Below, piece by piece: positions 37,153 through 47,412 of a stretch of 64,000 nucleotides of DNA; positions within the stretch are counted from its first letter, which is position 1; the number at the start of each line of letters is the position of its first letter. The stretch is from Dictyobacter kobayashii (GTDB lineage: Bacteria; Chloroflexota; Ktedonobacteria; Ktedonobacterales; Ktedonobacteraceae). Position numbers and translations under genes: made by a program. The DNA is taken from contig NZ_BIFS01000002.1 of the NCBI RefSeq assembly GCF_003967555.1, positions 2,666,001 through 2,730,000 of the forward strand. The letters run 5' to 3'. A model generated the notes under the pieces. It was not told the DNA's origin. It ran no database searches and saw only the letters and a program-made list of their open reading frames with translations.

Positions 37153-39063
37153 ATGATCAATGAAGAGCCGCCGTCATCTTTTGCTGCTGAAGCCGCCGAT
37201 ATGGAGACCGATCCGGCGCGCCTGGCCGATTTAGCGCGCTATCCAATGCTTGCTCCTCTGGTAGCTGAAAATCCCTCTACGCGCACTGAAACGTTGATGA
37301 ATCTCTATGCACTAGATATACCTAATGTTAGAAGAGGGATTGCTCGCAATCCAGGCGCGCCAATGGATCTTTTATTTAAGCTGGCCCGCGAGTATCCTGC
37401 CGATTTTCTACAAAACCCTTTGCTACCAATGCTCAATCTCACGCAGCCGAATTTCGCTAAAAGCATTCCCGCCCATGCCTGGATTGGTATATTGCGCTGT
37501 GAAGAGATCCCGTCATTCTGGTTTAAAGTAATTAAAGCGGACAATTATTTTCAGCGCTTTAATGCAAAGACCTGGGAAATCATGCAGATGCATGTTGCCA
37601 TGGCGGGTGAGGCGCCGGATGGATGGCGCGAGGTTGCGGGTATGGCCTTGAAAAAATATCAGAAGAATATGCCAAAGGCCTCGCCATTATCCCATAATGA
37701 AGAGTTTGCGCTGTTCATACTGTTTGTTTTACTGTTTCCTCTCGCAACTCCCATGGTGAAAGCGCGCTGGGATTGGAATACTCGGGCGTCCGCGAACATT
37801 AGAGATAATATACAACTTGCTTTAGCCGCTGGCGTTCCAATTGACAGAGGTGGCCTGAAGGTGTTGGCGCGCAAACCAGATGTGAGCTTGCAGGTAGCAG
37901 TCGCACGGCACGCTATGACTCCTACCAGGATACTTGCCCACCTGAGCAAGTATGGGAGTCCAGCTGTGCGAGGAGCTGTGGCTGGAAATCCGCAGACGCC
38001 GGGGCAAAATATTGCGAGGTTGTTGACAGACGCCCACGCTATGGTGCGCCGACGTGCTGTTACTCACCCTGCTGTCGGCCGGCAAGATTTTGGGTATCTG
38101 CAATATGATGAGGATGCGACGGTGCGCGCAGCTATCGCGGGTCGCCATGGACTCGATGCTTCTATCTATACCCGGCTGAGTTGTGATGCAGCCTATCAGG
38201 TCAGGAGAGCGCTGGCCCGCAACGTGCAGGTATCACAAGAGATATTGCGCTTATTGGCCCACGATGGTGAGCCTGAAGTCAGGGCTGCCGCAGCCAGTAA
38301 TCCCCGGCTGCCACTTGATTTGCTGGCAGGGCTGTCGCGCGATGATGCAGAGATTGTGCGGGCAGGCCTGGGGAGTAATGCCAGGCTCTCCAGTGATAGC
38401 GCTGAACAGTTCCTCCATGACCAATCGCTTATGGTGCGCAAAGCCCTGGCCGCCAATCCACGTACACCTATTGCGCTATTAGACGCGTTGTTACACACAG
38501 AGGAGATGACGATCTGGCAGGGATTGGTGCGCCATCCTCGTTTGGAGCCTGCGCAATTGATCTACCTGGCCGAGCATGGAGATATAGCGGTACGCAGTGC
38601 GGTGGCGGCCCATAAACGAACTCCGCTTGAAGTGCTGGAAAGGCTTGCACGGGAAAACAGGAGAGAGCTCTGGCAGGGTCTGGTCACCAATCCACATACG
38701 CCACTGCCAATTCTGAAGCGCGCCATTGAAACCGAAGATTACAAAATCTGGTTCAGCGTGATGAATCATCCAGCAATGATGCAGAGTCGGGGACAACCAT
38801 TTGTGGAGCTGCTCCAGAAAAAGCTCAGGCCATTGCTGATAGAGAATACTCTTCCTGCCTGGTTTCGTAAAGCTGTGCTACAGTATTACACCTCATTGCC
38901 TGTAGCGATTGTGGAAATATTTGCTGAATCACCATCCTGGGAAGAGCGCTATCTGGTCGCTCGTTATCCCTATGCCACCGCAGCCGTTCTAGAGACCCTG
39001 GCCCACGACGGTAACCGCTATGTGCGTGCCGCCGCGCGGGTGGCCCTACGAAACGCCAGATAG
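37153..39063 (+). CDS. LRV/HEAT-like helical-repeat protein
   Basis: 636 aa, soluble. From about residue 215 onward it is a solenoid of 22-24-residue repeats with the core VRRALARN / VRAAAASNP / VRKALAANPRTP, followed by xLLxxLxxDxD, matching variant leucine-rich repeat (LRV) or HEAT-like alpha repeats; similar units also occur at 30-90. Such solenoids bind protein or nucleic acid. No catalytic motif. Weak ribosome site (GAGAGATAGATCGAG). It starts 73 bp after the tRNA-like array's T-run and is 33 bp from the ATPase gene, so it heads a three-gene operon. Confidence 0.82.
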   Translation: MINEEPPSSFAAEAADMETDPARLADLARYPMLAPLVAENPSTRTETLMNLYALDIPNVRRGIARNPGAPMDLLFKLAREYPADFLQNPLLPMLNLTQPNFAKSIPAHAWIGILRCEEIPSFWFKVIKADNYFQRFNAKTWEIMQMHVAMAGEAPDGWREVAGMALKKYQKNMPKASPLSHNEEFALFILFVLLFPLATPMVKARWDWNTRASANIRDNIQLALAAGVPIDRGGLKVLARKPDVSLQVAVARHAMTPTRILAHLSKYGSPAVRGAVAGNPQTPGQNIARLLTDAHAMVRRRAVTHPAVGRQDFGYLQYDEDATVRAAIAGRHGLDASIYTRLSCDAAYQVRRALARNVQVSQEILRLLAHDGEPEVRAAAASNPRLPLDLLAGLSRDDAEIVRAGLGSNARLSSDSAEQFLHDQSLMVRKALAANPRTPIALLDALLHTEEMTIWQGLVRHPRLEPAQLIYLAEHGDIAVRSAVAAHKRTPLEVLERLARENRRELWQGLVTNPHTPLPILKRAIETEDYKIWFSVMNHPAMMQSRGQPFVELLQKKLRPLLIENTLPAWFRKAVLQYYTSLPVAIVEIFAESPSWEERYLVARYPYATAAVLETLAHDGNRYVRAAARVALRNAR

Positions 39064-39096
39064 ATAGAAAAATCGACAGAAACGAGAAAAAGGTAT

Positions 39097-40101
39097 ATGA
39101 CACCCGAGGCGCTGGAACAATTCCTGAACAAACTGGTACGGCATCGTCTGATGTATAGCACCATGATCTGGGGACCGCCCGGGATCGGTAAATCAAGCGT
39201 GGTGGCCCAGGTAGCGCAAGAGCATGGGATGGAAATGATCGACCTGCGCCTCTCTCAGCTGGCTCCGACCGACCTGCGTGGTCTACCGGTAGCAGACAAT
39301 GGTATCTCCCGCTGGTATCCACCCGAATTCTTACCCAGAGAAGGCAAAGGTATCCTTTTCTTAGACGAGCTAAACCTGGCTCCGCCGGCGATGCAGGGGA
39401 TGGCTCAACAATTGGTACTCGATCGCCGGGTGGGCTCTTATGTAGTTCCGGATCGCTGGTTTGTCTGGGCGGCGGGAAACCGCAAAGAAGACCGGGCCTC
39501 CGTCTTTGATATGCCAGCGCCCCTGGCCAATCGTTTTATTCACCTGCATGTTGAGCCAAATTTCGAGAGCTTTAAAAGCTATGCATTAGGACATGATATC
39601 CACGAGCATATTCTGGCCTTCTTATCTTTTCGACCGGCCTTGCTGCACAAATTAGATCCACAACAGCCTGCCTGGCCCTCGCCACGCTCCTGGATGATGG
39701 CTAACAGACTCTACACACATAATATGGATATTTCCCATGTTGTCGGTGAGGGCGTGGCTTCCGAGTTAGCAGCTTTCATCAAGCTGTACAATCAATTGCC
39801 TGATGTTGAAGAGATTTTACAGGGTAATGGCAATAAGATTGAATTCCCCAAAGAACCTTCGCTACGCTATGCCATTTGTGTCGCCTTGACTATGCGGGCA
39901 AAGACGCTGCAGGAGAGCTATCTGGCCTTTCAATGGATGGCTGCCCGCGCTGGCCATGAATGGATACAATTGTTTGCCACCGACCTCTTTCGTCGCTCCC
40001 AGGCGCGTAATGAGCTGGGCAAGCTGGCTGCCCTGGTCCAGCGCGACCAGCGGCTACAACAGATGTTTGCAGAATACATGGAGATGATGGGGACCCCTTA
40101 A
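39097..40101 (+). CDS. MoxR-type AAA+ ATPase
   Basis: 334 aa. Walker A GPPGIGKSS (about 23-31), Walker B GILFLDELNLAPP (about 85-97), sensor 1 WAAGNRKED, and a late Arg region. The pattern belongs to the AAA_5/MoxR group of chaperone ATPases that partner with VWA proteins. AAAAAGG precedes ATG 39097. Its stop overlaps the next start (TAATG), so translation is coupled with the VWA protein. Likely remodels a target selected by the solenoid and VWA subunits (inference). Confidence 0.9.
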   Translation: MTPEALEQFLNKLVRHRLMYSTMIWGPPGIGKSSVVAQVAQEHGMEMIDLRLSQLAPTDLRGLPVADNGISRWYPPEFLPREGKGILFLDELNLAPPAMQGMAQQLVLDRRVGSYVVPDRWFVWAAGNRKEDRASVFDMPAPLANRFIHLHVEPNFESFKSYALGHDIHEHILAFLSFRPALLHKLDPQQPAWPSPRSWMMANRLYTHNMDISHVVGEGVASELAAFIKLYNQLPDVEEILQGNGNKIEFPKEPSLRYAICVALTMRAKTLQESYLAFQWMAARAGHEWIQLFATDLFRRSQARNELGKLAALVQRDQRLQQMFAEYMEMMGTP

Positions 40102-41225
40102 TGAACACGCGAGATGAATTTGAGCGCCAGGTCTCCAGAGCCATTATCCAACTGCGCCTGCGCTCACCATTTTTTGCTACCCTGGCCCTCTTTGCCTCCA
40201 TCAAGCCTTCCGAAATTTTTGCTACGGCCGCGACCAATGGACGCGACATCTTTATCAATAAGCATTTCTGGCAGCACCTGACAGCGGATGAGCAGCTGGG
40301 CGTAATGGCCCATGAAGTCCTGCACGCGGCCCTGCTTCATGTAGCAAGGCGTGGGACGCGTGAACCGTTGCGATGGAATATCGCGGCGGATATCGTGGTT
40401 AATGGCATCATCATGGCTCAGGAAGGTTTCGCCTTACCAGAAGGTGCCATCAGGATGAAGAAGCTAGAGCACTTGAGCGTCGAGGAGGTCTACCATCTCA
40501 TCAAAGTGTATTCGAAGTTGCAGCTAAAATATCTGGACCTGGTGGAACCTGAGGATGGTTCGCTCTCGACCGCTGAATATGCTGAGCTTGAGCAACATTG
40601 GCGCCAGGCTTTGCAGCAGGCCCAGGCGATCATGGACATAACAGGCCACGGCACATTACCGGCAGGATTGCAACGCGAGCTGGGACACCTGCACCCTGCC
40701 CAACTGGATTGGCGCGCCTATTTATGGCGCTTTCTGGTACAAACCCCGGTCGATTTCCAAAGCTATGATCGGCGCTTTATTGGCCAGGGACTCTACCTGG
40801 ATGCCCTGGCGGGTGAGTCCGTCAAGGTCTATATCGCGGTGGATACGAGCGGCTCTATTGGCAGGACTGAGATCGGCCAGTTTCTGAGCGAGATACAAGG
40901 CATCCTGGGCGCCTATCCGCATCTAGAGGCCGTTTTATATTATGCCGATGCAGCCTGTTACGGACCATATCCACTGGCACCAGATGCAGAAATCCCAGCT
41001 CCAAAGGGTGGGGGGGGCACCGATTTTCGACCGTTCTTTACCATCATTGACGCCGAAGGACTGACCCCCCATGGAGGCGTCGCCGTCTATTTCACAGACG
41101 GCTATGGTACCTTTCCCAGTGAGAGTCCCGCCCTACCCGTATTGTGGGTCCTTTCTGCGGGTGGCATAGATGTAAATAGAGTGCCATTCGGCGAAGCGGT
41201 ACGCCTGATCCCCGACCAGGCGTAA
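40101..41225 (+). CDS. DUF2201 putative metallopeptidase with VWA-like domain
   Basis: 374 aa. The N-terminal half has HEVLHAALLH (about 69-78), a zincin-type HExxH, with a further ligand region in IAADIVVNG. The C-terminal VWA-like half has YIAVDTSGSIG (MIDAS DxSxS, about 250) and GGGGTDFRPFF, with VYFTDGYG completing it. This is the N+C layout of DUF2201 proteins, commonly beside MoxR ATPases. Coupled to the ATPase by a TAATG overlap. Whether it is a peptidase in fact is unknown. Confidence 0.9.
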   Translation: MNTRDEFERQVSRAIIQLRLRSPFFATLALFASIKPSEIFATAATNGRDIFINKHFWQHLTADEQLGVMAHEVLHAALLHVARRGTREPLRWNIAADIVVNGIIMAQEGFALPEGAIRMKKLEHLSVEEVYHLIKVYSKLQLKYLDLVEPEDGSLSTAEYAELEQHWRQALQQAQAIMDITGHGTLPAGLQRELGHLHPAQLDWRAYLWRFLVQTPVDFQSYDRRFIGQGLYLDALAGESVKVYIAVDTSGSIGRTEIGQFLSEIQGILGAYPHLEAVLYYADAACYGPYPLAPDAEIPAPKGGGGTDFRPFFTIIDAEGLTPHGGVAVYFTDGYGTFPSESPALPVLWVLSAGGIDVNRVPFGEAVRLIPDQA

Positions 41226-41268
41226 TTGAGAAATTACTATTGCGAATATGTATGGCCGAAAAAAATTC

Positions 41269-41321
41269 TTGACAGTAGTGAGTGTTTCAATTATACTGGG
41301 GCTGTGGTTATACGTATAACC
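41269..41321 (+). promoter_or_regulatory. LacI-gene promoter and 16-bp operator
   Basis: -35 TTGACA (41269-41274), 17-nt spacer, -10 TATACT (41292-41297). The perfect palindrome GGTTATACGTATAACC (41306-41321) covers the start of transcription and has the central CG typical of LacI-family operators, implying autorepression. Confidence 0.8.
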
Positions 41322-41343
41322 TGGTGGATTTGAAGGGAATTTA

Positions 41344-42373
41344 ATGGGCGAAGAATCAACTGATACAGGATTGCGTAGTGTGCCGACCAGTGTCGATGTG
41401 GCGCGACGGGCGGGCGTATCGCAGGCCGCCGTCTCGCTGGTGATGGGCGGAAAAGCGGCTGGACGTGTGGGCAAGAAGAATCAGGAAGCGATTTTACGGG
41501 CGGCCAGAGAGCTAGGGTATGCGCCCAATAGCGCGGCGCGCACGCTACGCTCTGGACGTTCACATGTGATTGCCCTGGTGGTGCCGGATGTCAACAATCC
41601 TTTTTTCGCGGCTGTCTTCGAAGGGGCGGAGCGAGCGGCTAGAAAAGAAGGCTACTCGGTGATCTTGATTACGCTCAAGGATATTCAGGACTGGCAGCAG
41701 ATCATCAATGATGCCTTTACTACGTACGCGGTAGAGGGCTGGGTACTATATACGCTCCGCGTACCTACCGCGCCGCTGCAAGAGCTTTTACGTGATAAAG
41801 CCATTATGGTTGACGGCTTTAGTGCTGAGATGCCCTCGCTGCTGCTCGACATCCAGCAAGGTATGGCTGATATGATGCAGCATCTCATCCAACTGGGCCA
41901 TACACGCATCGCCCATCTTGCAGCGGCCCCAACGACGAAACGTTTCGGCTCCGCCACCAGGTCTATCGAGAGATGCTACTACAGCACCATATTCCATATC
42001 GGGATGATTACCATGTCAGGTCAGAGTTTACATTGGAAGCATCCTATCAGGCCGCCTACCAGTTGCTCACGCTGCCGGATGCGCCTTCAGCCATCGTTTG
42101 TGATAGTGACATGCTGGCGGCAGGAGTCTATAAAGCGGCCTATGCATTGCACCTCAGCATTCCAAACGATCTCTCCGTAGCTGGCTTTGATGATAGCCTG
42201 GTCAGCCGCATCCTGGTGCCAGAACTGACAACGGTAGCTATTCCCACCGACACCCTGGGAGAGCAGACGATAGCCCTGCTGCTCAGTGTGCTGGAAAACA
42301 AGCAGGCTCTCCATTTCGATGCGCTCCATTATCACTGATGGTGCGAGGATCAACAACGGCTATTAAAGAATGA
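41344..42373 (+). CDS. LacI-family transcriptional regulator; two one-base frameshifts
   Basis: 343 aa after repair, the normal LacI length. HTH TSVDVARRAGVSQAAVSLVMGG (16-37, given as an anchor), hinge PNSAARTLRSGRSHVIALVVPD, then the periplasmic-binding-like effector domain with SVAGFDDS. Break 1 near 41945: one C is missing in CGTTTCGG, and repair gives KRFRLRHQVYREML. Break 2 near 42337: repair continues MVRGSTTAIKE to TGA 42371-42373. AAGGGA precedes ATG 41344. Probably governs sugar genes nearby, though I find no second copy of its operator upstream of them. Confidence 0.87.
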
Positions 42374-42441
42374 ACTAATAAAAAACACTAATATTTATTC
42401 TTGCCGGGATATGTGACATCCCTGGCAAGGAGAGGGTCAGC

Positions 42442-43436
42442 ATGAATATACAAGCATATCCAAAAATTGAACTACATCACCATCTGGACTGCTCCTTGAG
42501 CTACCAGGTTGTGCACGCCATCGATCCTTCGGTAACGGAGGAGATCTATCGCCATGAATTTGTGGCACCGGTCAAATGCACAAATCTGGTCGATTTTCTA
42601 AACAGGACAGTCAGAGGGATTGCGCTCATGCAGACCCCTGAGCATTTGCGTATGGTGGTAGCGGATGTGATGGACCAGTTAAAGCGTGATAATGTCCTCT
42701 ATGCAGAACTGCGTTTTGCCCCACTGCTGCACACCCAACAGGGAATGACCCCTGAAGAGGTTGTCGAGATCGCCAACGCAGCATTGACCGAAACCAGCGC
42801 TGCCACTGGGTAGAGGCGCGGCTTATTTTGTGCACCCTACGCCACTATAGCGCGGAGGAGAGCATGCTGACCGTGCGCCTGGTTGAGCAGTTTAGAGGTA
42901 CCAATGTCGTGGCATTGGACCTGGCAGGCGACGAAGCGGGTTATCCATTGGATGCTCATATCAGTGCATTTGAATATGCAGTCCAGCAAGGACTATATCG
43001 GACCGCGCACGCCGGCGAAGCCAGGGGAGCCGACAGCGTCTGGGAAACCCTGCAGCACCTCCAGCCAACGCGCATCGGCCATGGTGCCAGGAGTATTGAA
43101 GATCCAGCCCTGATTGAAAAATTGCGCACAGAGCAGATCCACCTGGAGATTTGTCCAGCCTCAAACCTCCAGACCAACATGTACGATACCTATATTGACC
43201 ATCCCATAAACCAGCTTTACCAGCAAGGGGTGCCGCTCAGCGTCAACACAGACAACCGCATGATCACTCCTGTGACGCTCAAACAGGAATACGAGCATCT
43301 GCACCAATATTTTCAGTGGGGGAAAGAAGATTTCTTGCGCTGCAATCTTCGCGCAGTGCAGGCCTCGTTCCTGCCAGCAGAAACCAAAGAGCGCCTGATC
43401 GACAAATTACAAGCGGCCTATGCTGCTTGTGAATAA
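42442..43436 (+). CDS. add: Adenosine deaminase; one-base frameshift
   Basis: 331 aa after repair. Converts adenosine to inosine in purine salvage. Zinc HxH is in KIELHHHLDCS, AGEA with its His (AHAGEARGAD) is near residue 190, GHGARS and NTDN are the later ligands/catalytic residues. The frame breaks at 42808-42810 (GGG); one more G gives TGVEARLILCTLRHY. AAGGAGAGG precedes ATG 42442. An AMP/adenine-type deaminase variant is possible. A 25-bp palindrome follows. Confidence 0.9.
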
Positions 43437-43440
43437 ACCT

Positions 43441-43490
43441 GAATAACAAGAAAAGCGACGTGCCCGGGCACGTCGCTTTTCTTGTTATTC
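43441..43490 (+). terminator. 50-bp perfect palindrome, terminator of add
   Basis: GAATAACAAGAAAAGCGACG...GTGCCC meets its full complement with no loop; 25 bp per arm, 4 nt past the add stop. Confidence 0.8.
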
Positions 43491-43647
43491 AGGGTGCTCT
43501 GCCTGATCAGAGACGCTGAATTTGCCTGGCATGGTAAGCTACATAAGCGGGGACATGATTAGAGGCACAGCTTACTACCAACGAGCCAGCCGCTTCAAAT
43601 AAGCGGTTGAAGAGCGGCAAAAGCTTACTTCAGAAAAGAGCAAAATT

Positions 43648-44009
43648 ATGGCTAAGATGCAAACGAAGAGCCTTAACACACCGGATGAAGTCAGATCGTT
43701 GCCGAAGACCAAAGTAGAAGTCATTAATTTAGGTGAACTCACGCTTATGAAACTGACATTTGAGCCTGGATGGCGCTGGTCAGAGCACGTCAAACCTACC
43801 GTTGGAACAGATAGTTGTGAAGTGCCGCATTTCAACTATGGCCTATCCGGTCGCCTGCATGTAAAAATGGATGATGGGACCGAAAGCGAGATTGGAGCGG
43901 GTGATGCGCAACTCTTACCTCCGGGCATGATGCCTGGGTAGTTGGTGATGAGCCCTATGTAGGATTGGATTTTCAGGGCGGGCATCTCTATGGGAAAGCA
44001 GCCCACTAG
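43648..44009 (+). CDS. Cupin-domain protein; one-base frameshift
   Basis: 120 aa after repair. Single-domain cupin: FEPGWRWSEHVKP (motif 1 region), GLSGRLHVKMDDG, and GDAQLLPPGHDAWVVGDEP (motif 2) after adding one G near 43925. The end reads GGHLYGKAAH. Metal ligands are only partly conserved. AGAAAAGAGC precedes ATG 43648, a weak ribosome site. Function unknown; it may be a small-molecule-binding or stress protein. Confidence 0.8.
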
Positions 44010-44095
44010 AAGAAAAGGGACAGAGAGGGTCTGTCACACTCTCTGTCCTCATGCTATGTTGGGAATAAAAGAGGTACAAGGGAAGCGCTCTTTCT

Positions 44096-44382
44096 TTAAT
44101 CGGTGTGAGCGACCAGGGATTGGTATTCGGGATGATGTTGGATGTATTCGGCTACAAATGGGCATTCGGGAACGATGGATAGGTGGGAGGTGCGCGCCTC
44201 CTCAAGGGCGGCCTGGGCTAATTTACTACCCAATCCATGGTGTTCAAGCTCCGGGGGAACTTCTGTGTGCAGGTAGACGATGCGCTGTCCTGGCGTGCAT
44301 ATGTAAGTATGGCGACTTGATCGTCAACGTGAATCTCATAGCGTTTTTCTGCGGTATTGTTGATAACTTCTGGATTACTCAC
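44096..44382 (-). CDS. GNAT N-acetyltransferase (YidJ/Gtn-like small type); one-base frameshift, GTG start
   Basis: 95 aa, the usual length of this mini-GNAT. GTG 44382 with AGGAG about 10 nt upstream opens VSNPEVINNTAEKRYEIH. After one missing base near 44303 the frame continues GQRIVYLHTEVPPELEHHGLGSKLAQAALEEA (44200-44300), the acetyl-CoA-binding motif, then VVPECPFVAEYIQHHPEYQ-like sequence (here SIVPECPFVAEYI), hallmark of the YidJ/YjdJ family. Ends at TAA 44096. No intact long frame shows it, so it is easily missed. Confidence 0.78.
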
Positions 44383-44840
44383 GGTATCATTACTCCTGGT
44401 TATACCTGGCTACTAAGCCAGCTGGCGCTAATTATTTTTGATGAGGATTTAGCTGAGGTAAATCCTCATGGGTGTCTCTTTATTAATACTATTGAGAACA
44501 CTGTATTAGTTTCCTTCATTCCTTTGGAGTTGGGGATGGTTTCGCGTGCGTGCGTGCGTGCGCTGACGCGCCCGAAAAATTTTATATTGTTGTGCTAATG
44601 GCGCCGAGCGCCATTAGCACAACAATATAAAATGGATATTTTTTGATGATGAAACTGCGCCATTAGCACAACAATATAAAATGGATATTTTTTTGATGAT
44701 GAAGCTGCGCCATTAGCACTGCAATGGCATGTTATTGTAGTGCTAATGCTATAGTTTTAGCACTACAATATAAAATTAAGACAGTATTTTTGAATTGAGT
44801 CGATTATAAAGCAATTATTATGTGATGCGATAAATGCTTA
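44383..44840. repeat. Intergenic region with GTGCGC motif, palindrome and direct repeats
   Basis: GTGCGCTGACGCGCCCGAA at about 44552 abuts a hairpin whose arms TTTTATATTGTTGTGCTAAT.GGCGC and complement meet near 44602. Then GCGCCATTAGCACAACAATA with AAATGGATATTTTTT and GATGATGAARCT repeats twice more in tandem to about 44718, with a decayed inverted copy to 44780. Confidence 0.8.
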
Positions 44841-47296
44841 CTACGAGCTTTTTACATCACATAATGAAATGGTACGGGCGTTGCGTCCTGGCCTGGCTTC
44901 GCTGATTGTTCCGTGTATGTGCCAGCGGATTGTCCAGTTGCAGGGGCGCTCGCCGTCGATGGTTAGTTGCCATTGTTGATTGTCTAGCAGATTTAATGTT
45001 AGTTGGGTGGCTGTGCCGTGCTCATCCCAGATGATAGAGGTTGTATGCTCGGCACCGGGATACACTTCGAGGGTGATCTCGTCGGGGAGGGTATCGCCGA
45101 TGAACTGGCGGTCGGGTCCCAGTGGGAGGATGCTGCCAGCTTTGACATAGAGTGGAATAGTATCGAGGGGTGCCTGGCGCGTAATATAGCGTCCGCCAAT
45201 GAGGCGCTGGTCGGTCCAGAAATCGATCCATTCGCCCTGGGGAAGATAGAGGTTGCGCGTCACGGGTTGCCTGTCTTCGCTGAAGATCGGGGCTACCAGC
45301 AGGCTATCGCCAAGCATGTAGCTATCGTCGATCAAGGCCGTAGCGGGATCGGCAGGGAATTCTAACAACAGGGGACGCAGCATCGGTAGTCCCTGCTCGT
45401 GTGTTTGCCAGGCCAGGCTATAGAGATAAGGATTGAGACGTATACGTATACGTGCGTAGCGTTTAAAGTTTTCCAGTGCCTCGACCCTGAATTCCCAGGG
45501 TTCGCGTGGTGTGGTGCCGTGGGCACGTGTGAGCGGAGACAGCATGCCGAATTGCGTCCAGCGGATATAGAGTTCGGGCGATGGAGGCGGCCCATAAAAA
45601 CCACCAATGTCGTGGGACCAGATGCCGGGTGCGCTGAGGGCGTAGCTCAGTCCTCCACGCAAGGAAGAGCGCATCGACCAGACATCAGTTTTAGGATCAC
45701 CACCCCACTGGGCAGGATGGCGCTGAATGCCAGCCCATCCTGAGCGTCCCCAGATCATACCGGGTTTGCCGGTCTCTTCAAGAATAACCTCATGCACCGC
45801 CTGGTTGTAAAGTAAAGGATAGAGGTTATGTAGCGTTTCACCATCCATGCCATTGTATGCCTGGGCCTCGCGTGGCACGGCCTCGCCAAAGTCGGTTTTA
45901 AAGCAGGCAACGCCAGCCTGTAGCCATGGTCGGTGTAGATCCTGCCACCAGCGGCGCGCGGCGGGATTGGTAAAATCAAGGATGGCGCGAATATTACCTC
46001 GGCAGGTGGAGAGCCAAAATCACCACTGATCGGTTCACCAGCGGCGTTTTTGAGGAAATAGCCTGCCTCGGCCGCTTCCTGGAAACGGCGCGCATGCGAG
46101 GAGATATAGGGCAACTCCCAGAGCGAGATTTTGAAGCCCTGCCGATCCAATTGTTGAATCATCTCAGGTAGAGCCGGGAAATTTGTATCGCTGGAAACAA
46201 AGTCACAGGATAGATTAGGGCGTTCAAGCCAGGCGGGATCAAGGTGGAGGACATCACAGGGGACCTCCTCTTCACGGATACGTTGCGCGACTGCTTCGAC
46301 TTCGTCCCGGGTCTGATAGCGGCAACGCGAGAGCCAGACACCAAAGGCCCAGCGGGGAATCATGGTTGCTCGCCCGGTTAGCTGTGTATACTCGGAGAGA
46401 ATAGATTTTGGCGTCTCGCCAAAGATCAGATAGAGATCCAGCAATTCCTCGCTCACCTGGACGCGGGCGGCCCGACCTGAGGTGGTACCCAGGCGCACCT
46501 GGACCTCGTTCGGGGTATGGAAGAAGAGCCCATAGTGTTCAGAGGAGAGCAAGAAAGGGATATTTTTATAGGCCGCATCGGTGGTCGTTCCCCAGGCATC
46601 CTGCGTCCAGAGCGTCAGGTTGCGCCCCCGCTGGTCGAAGCCATTGAAGCGCTCACCCAGACCATAGAGATGCTCATCCGGAGCCAGGCTCCAGGTCCAA
46701 TAGGCCTCCTGCCTCTCCGCGCTGGTAGTTGCAATGCCTGGAGGGGGGGTACAGAGTAAGCCATGCACATCCCTATCATCGGTAGCCGTGGACCAGCTAT
46801 AGTGGTTTGCTTGCTGCGTAAGCGAGAACGCAAAGGGATCGCGCTGCAGGCTGAATTGCAAGCCCCCATGTGAGACTATGACCGCTCTAGCCTGCTCTTC
46901 TATGTGTGGCGTAAACGCGAGTGGCTCGGCCGCAGCGCGATCTGGCAGCAATATCCCAAAGTCGCGTGGCTCCTCTAAGCGAGCTGGCGGCCCGAGTCGC
47001 AGGCGCACACAGGATGGCGAAATGATCTCCACGCGCAAAGCCAGATCTTCCTCAATGTGTTTTTCGAATGGCAATACGTCCGGAGGCCGATTCGGCACAT
47101 TGGTAAACGTCATCTGATCGGTTAGCGACTCGTTGCTCAGAATGATTGGGCGCGACTCATCGCCGATATTGCGAAATGGAATCGTGCCCAGGGTAGCCTG
47201 GAAGCCGCCCTGGATAGCCCTTACCGTACCGAGTTGGCGGGCAAACTTACCTTCGGTCTGCAATAGACGTTGTATCAACTGAGCAGGAATCTGCAT
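44841..47296 (-). CDS. Glycoside hydrolase family 31 (alpha-glucosidase/alpha-xylosidase type); one-base frameshift
   Basis: 818 aa after repair. N-terminal beta-sandwich (to about 270) with YGLGERFNGFDQRG, then the TIM barrel: MIPRWAFGVWLSRCRYQ, DVLHLDPAWL, FKTDFGE (nucleophile Asp) and WSHDIGGFYG (acid/base Asp). The break near 45997 (GAGGTAAT) needs one G to read EGNIRAILDFTNP. GGGAGAG precedes ATG 47296. No signal peptide, so it acts on imported oligosaccharides. Last gene of the sugar ABC operon. Substrate within GH31 is not assignable. Confidence 0.92.
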
Positions 47297-47412
47297 GGTT
47301 CTCTCCCAGGTAAAAATTATAAAAATGGTTACTAGAGTACAGAGATTGTAAAGTCGCAGGACCGCTATAGTCGGCTCGCGCTTTACACTCTGCTTTCAGG
47401 ATACACTATGGG

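Noticed and set aside
43990..44598. 202-aa plus-strand open frame
   Set aside because: It is the shadow of the broken GNAT gene on the minus strand plus the GTGCGC repeat; the minus strand gives the recognisable protein.
44590..44780. CRISPR-like direct repeats
   Set aside because: Only three imperfect copies, repeated spacers and an inverted copy; it is a duplicated palindrome, not an array.
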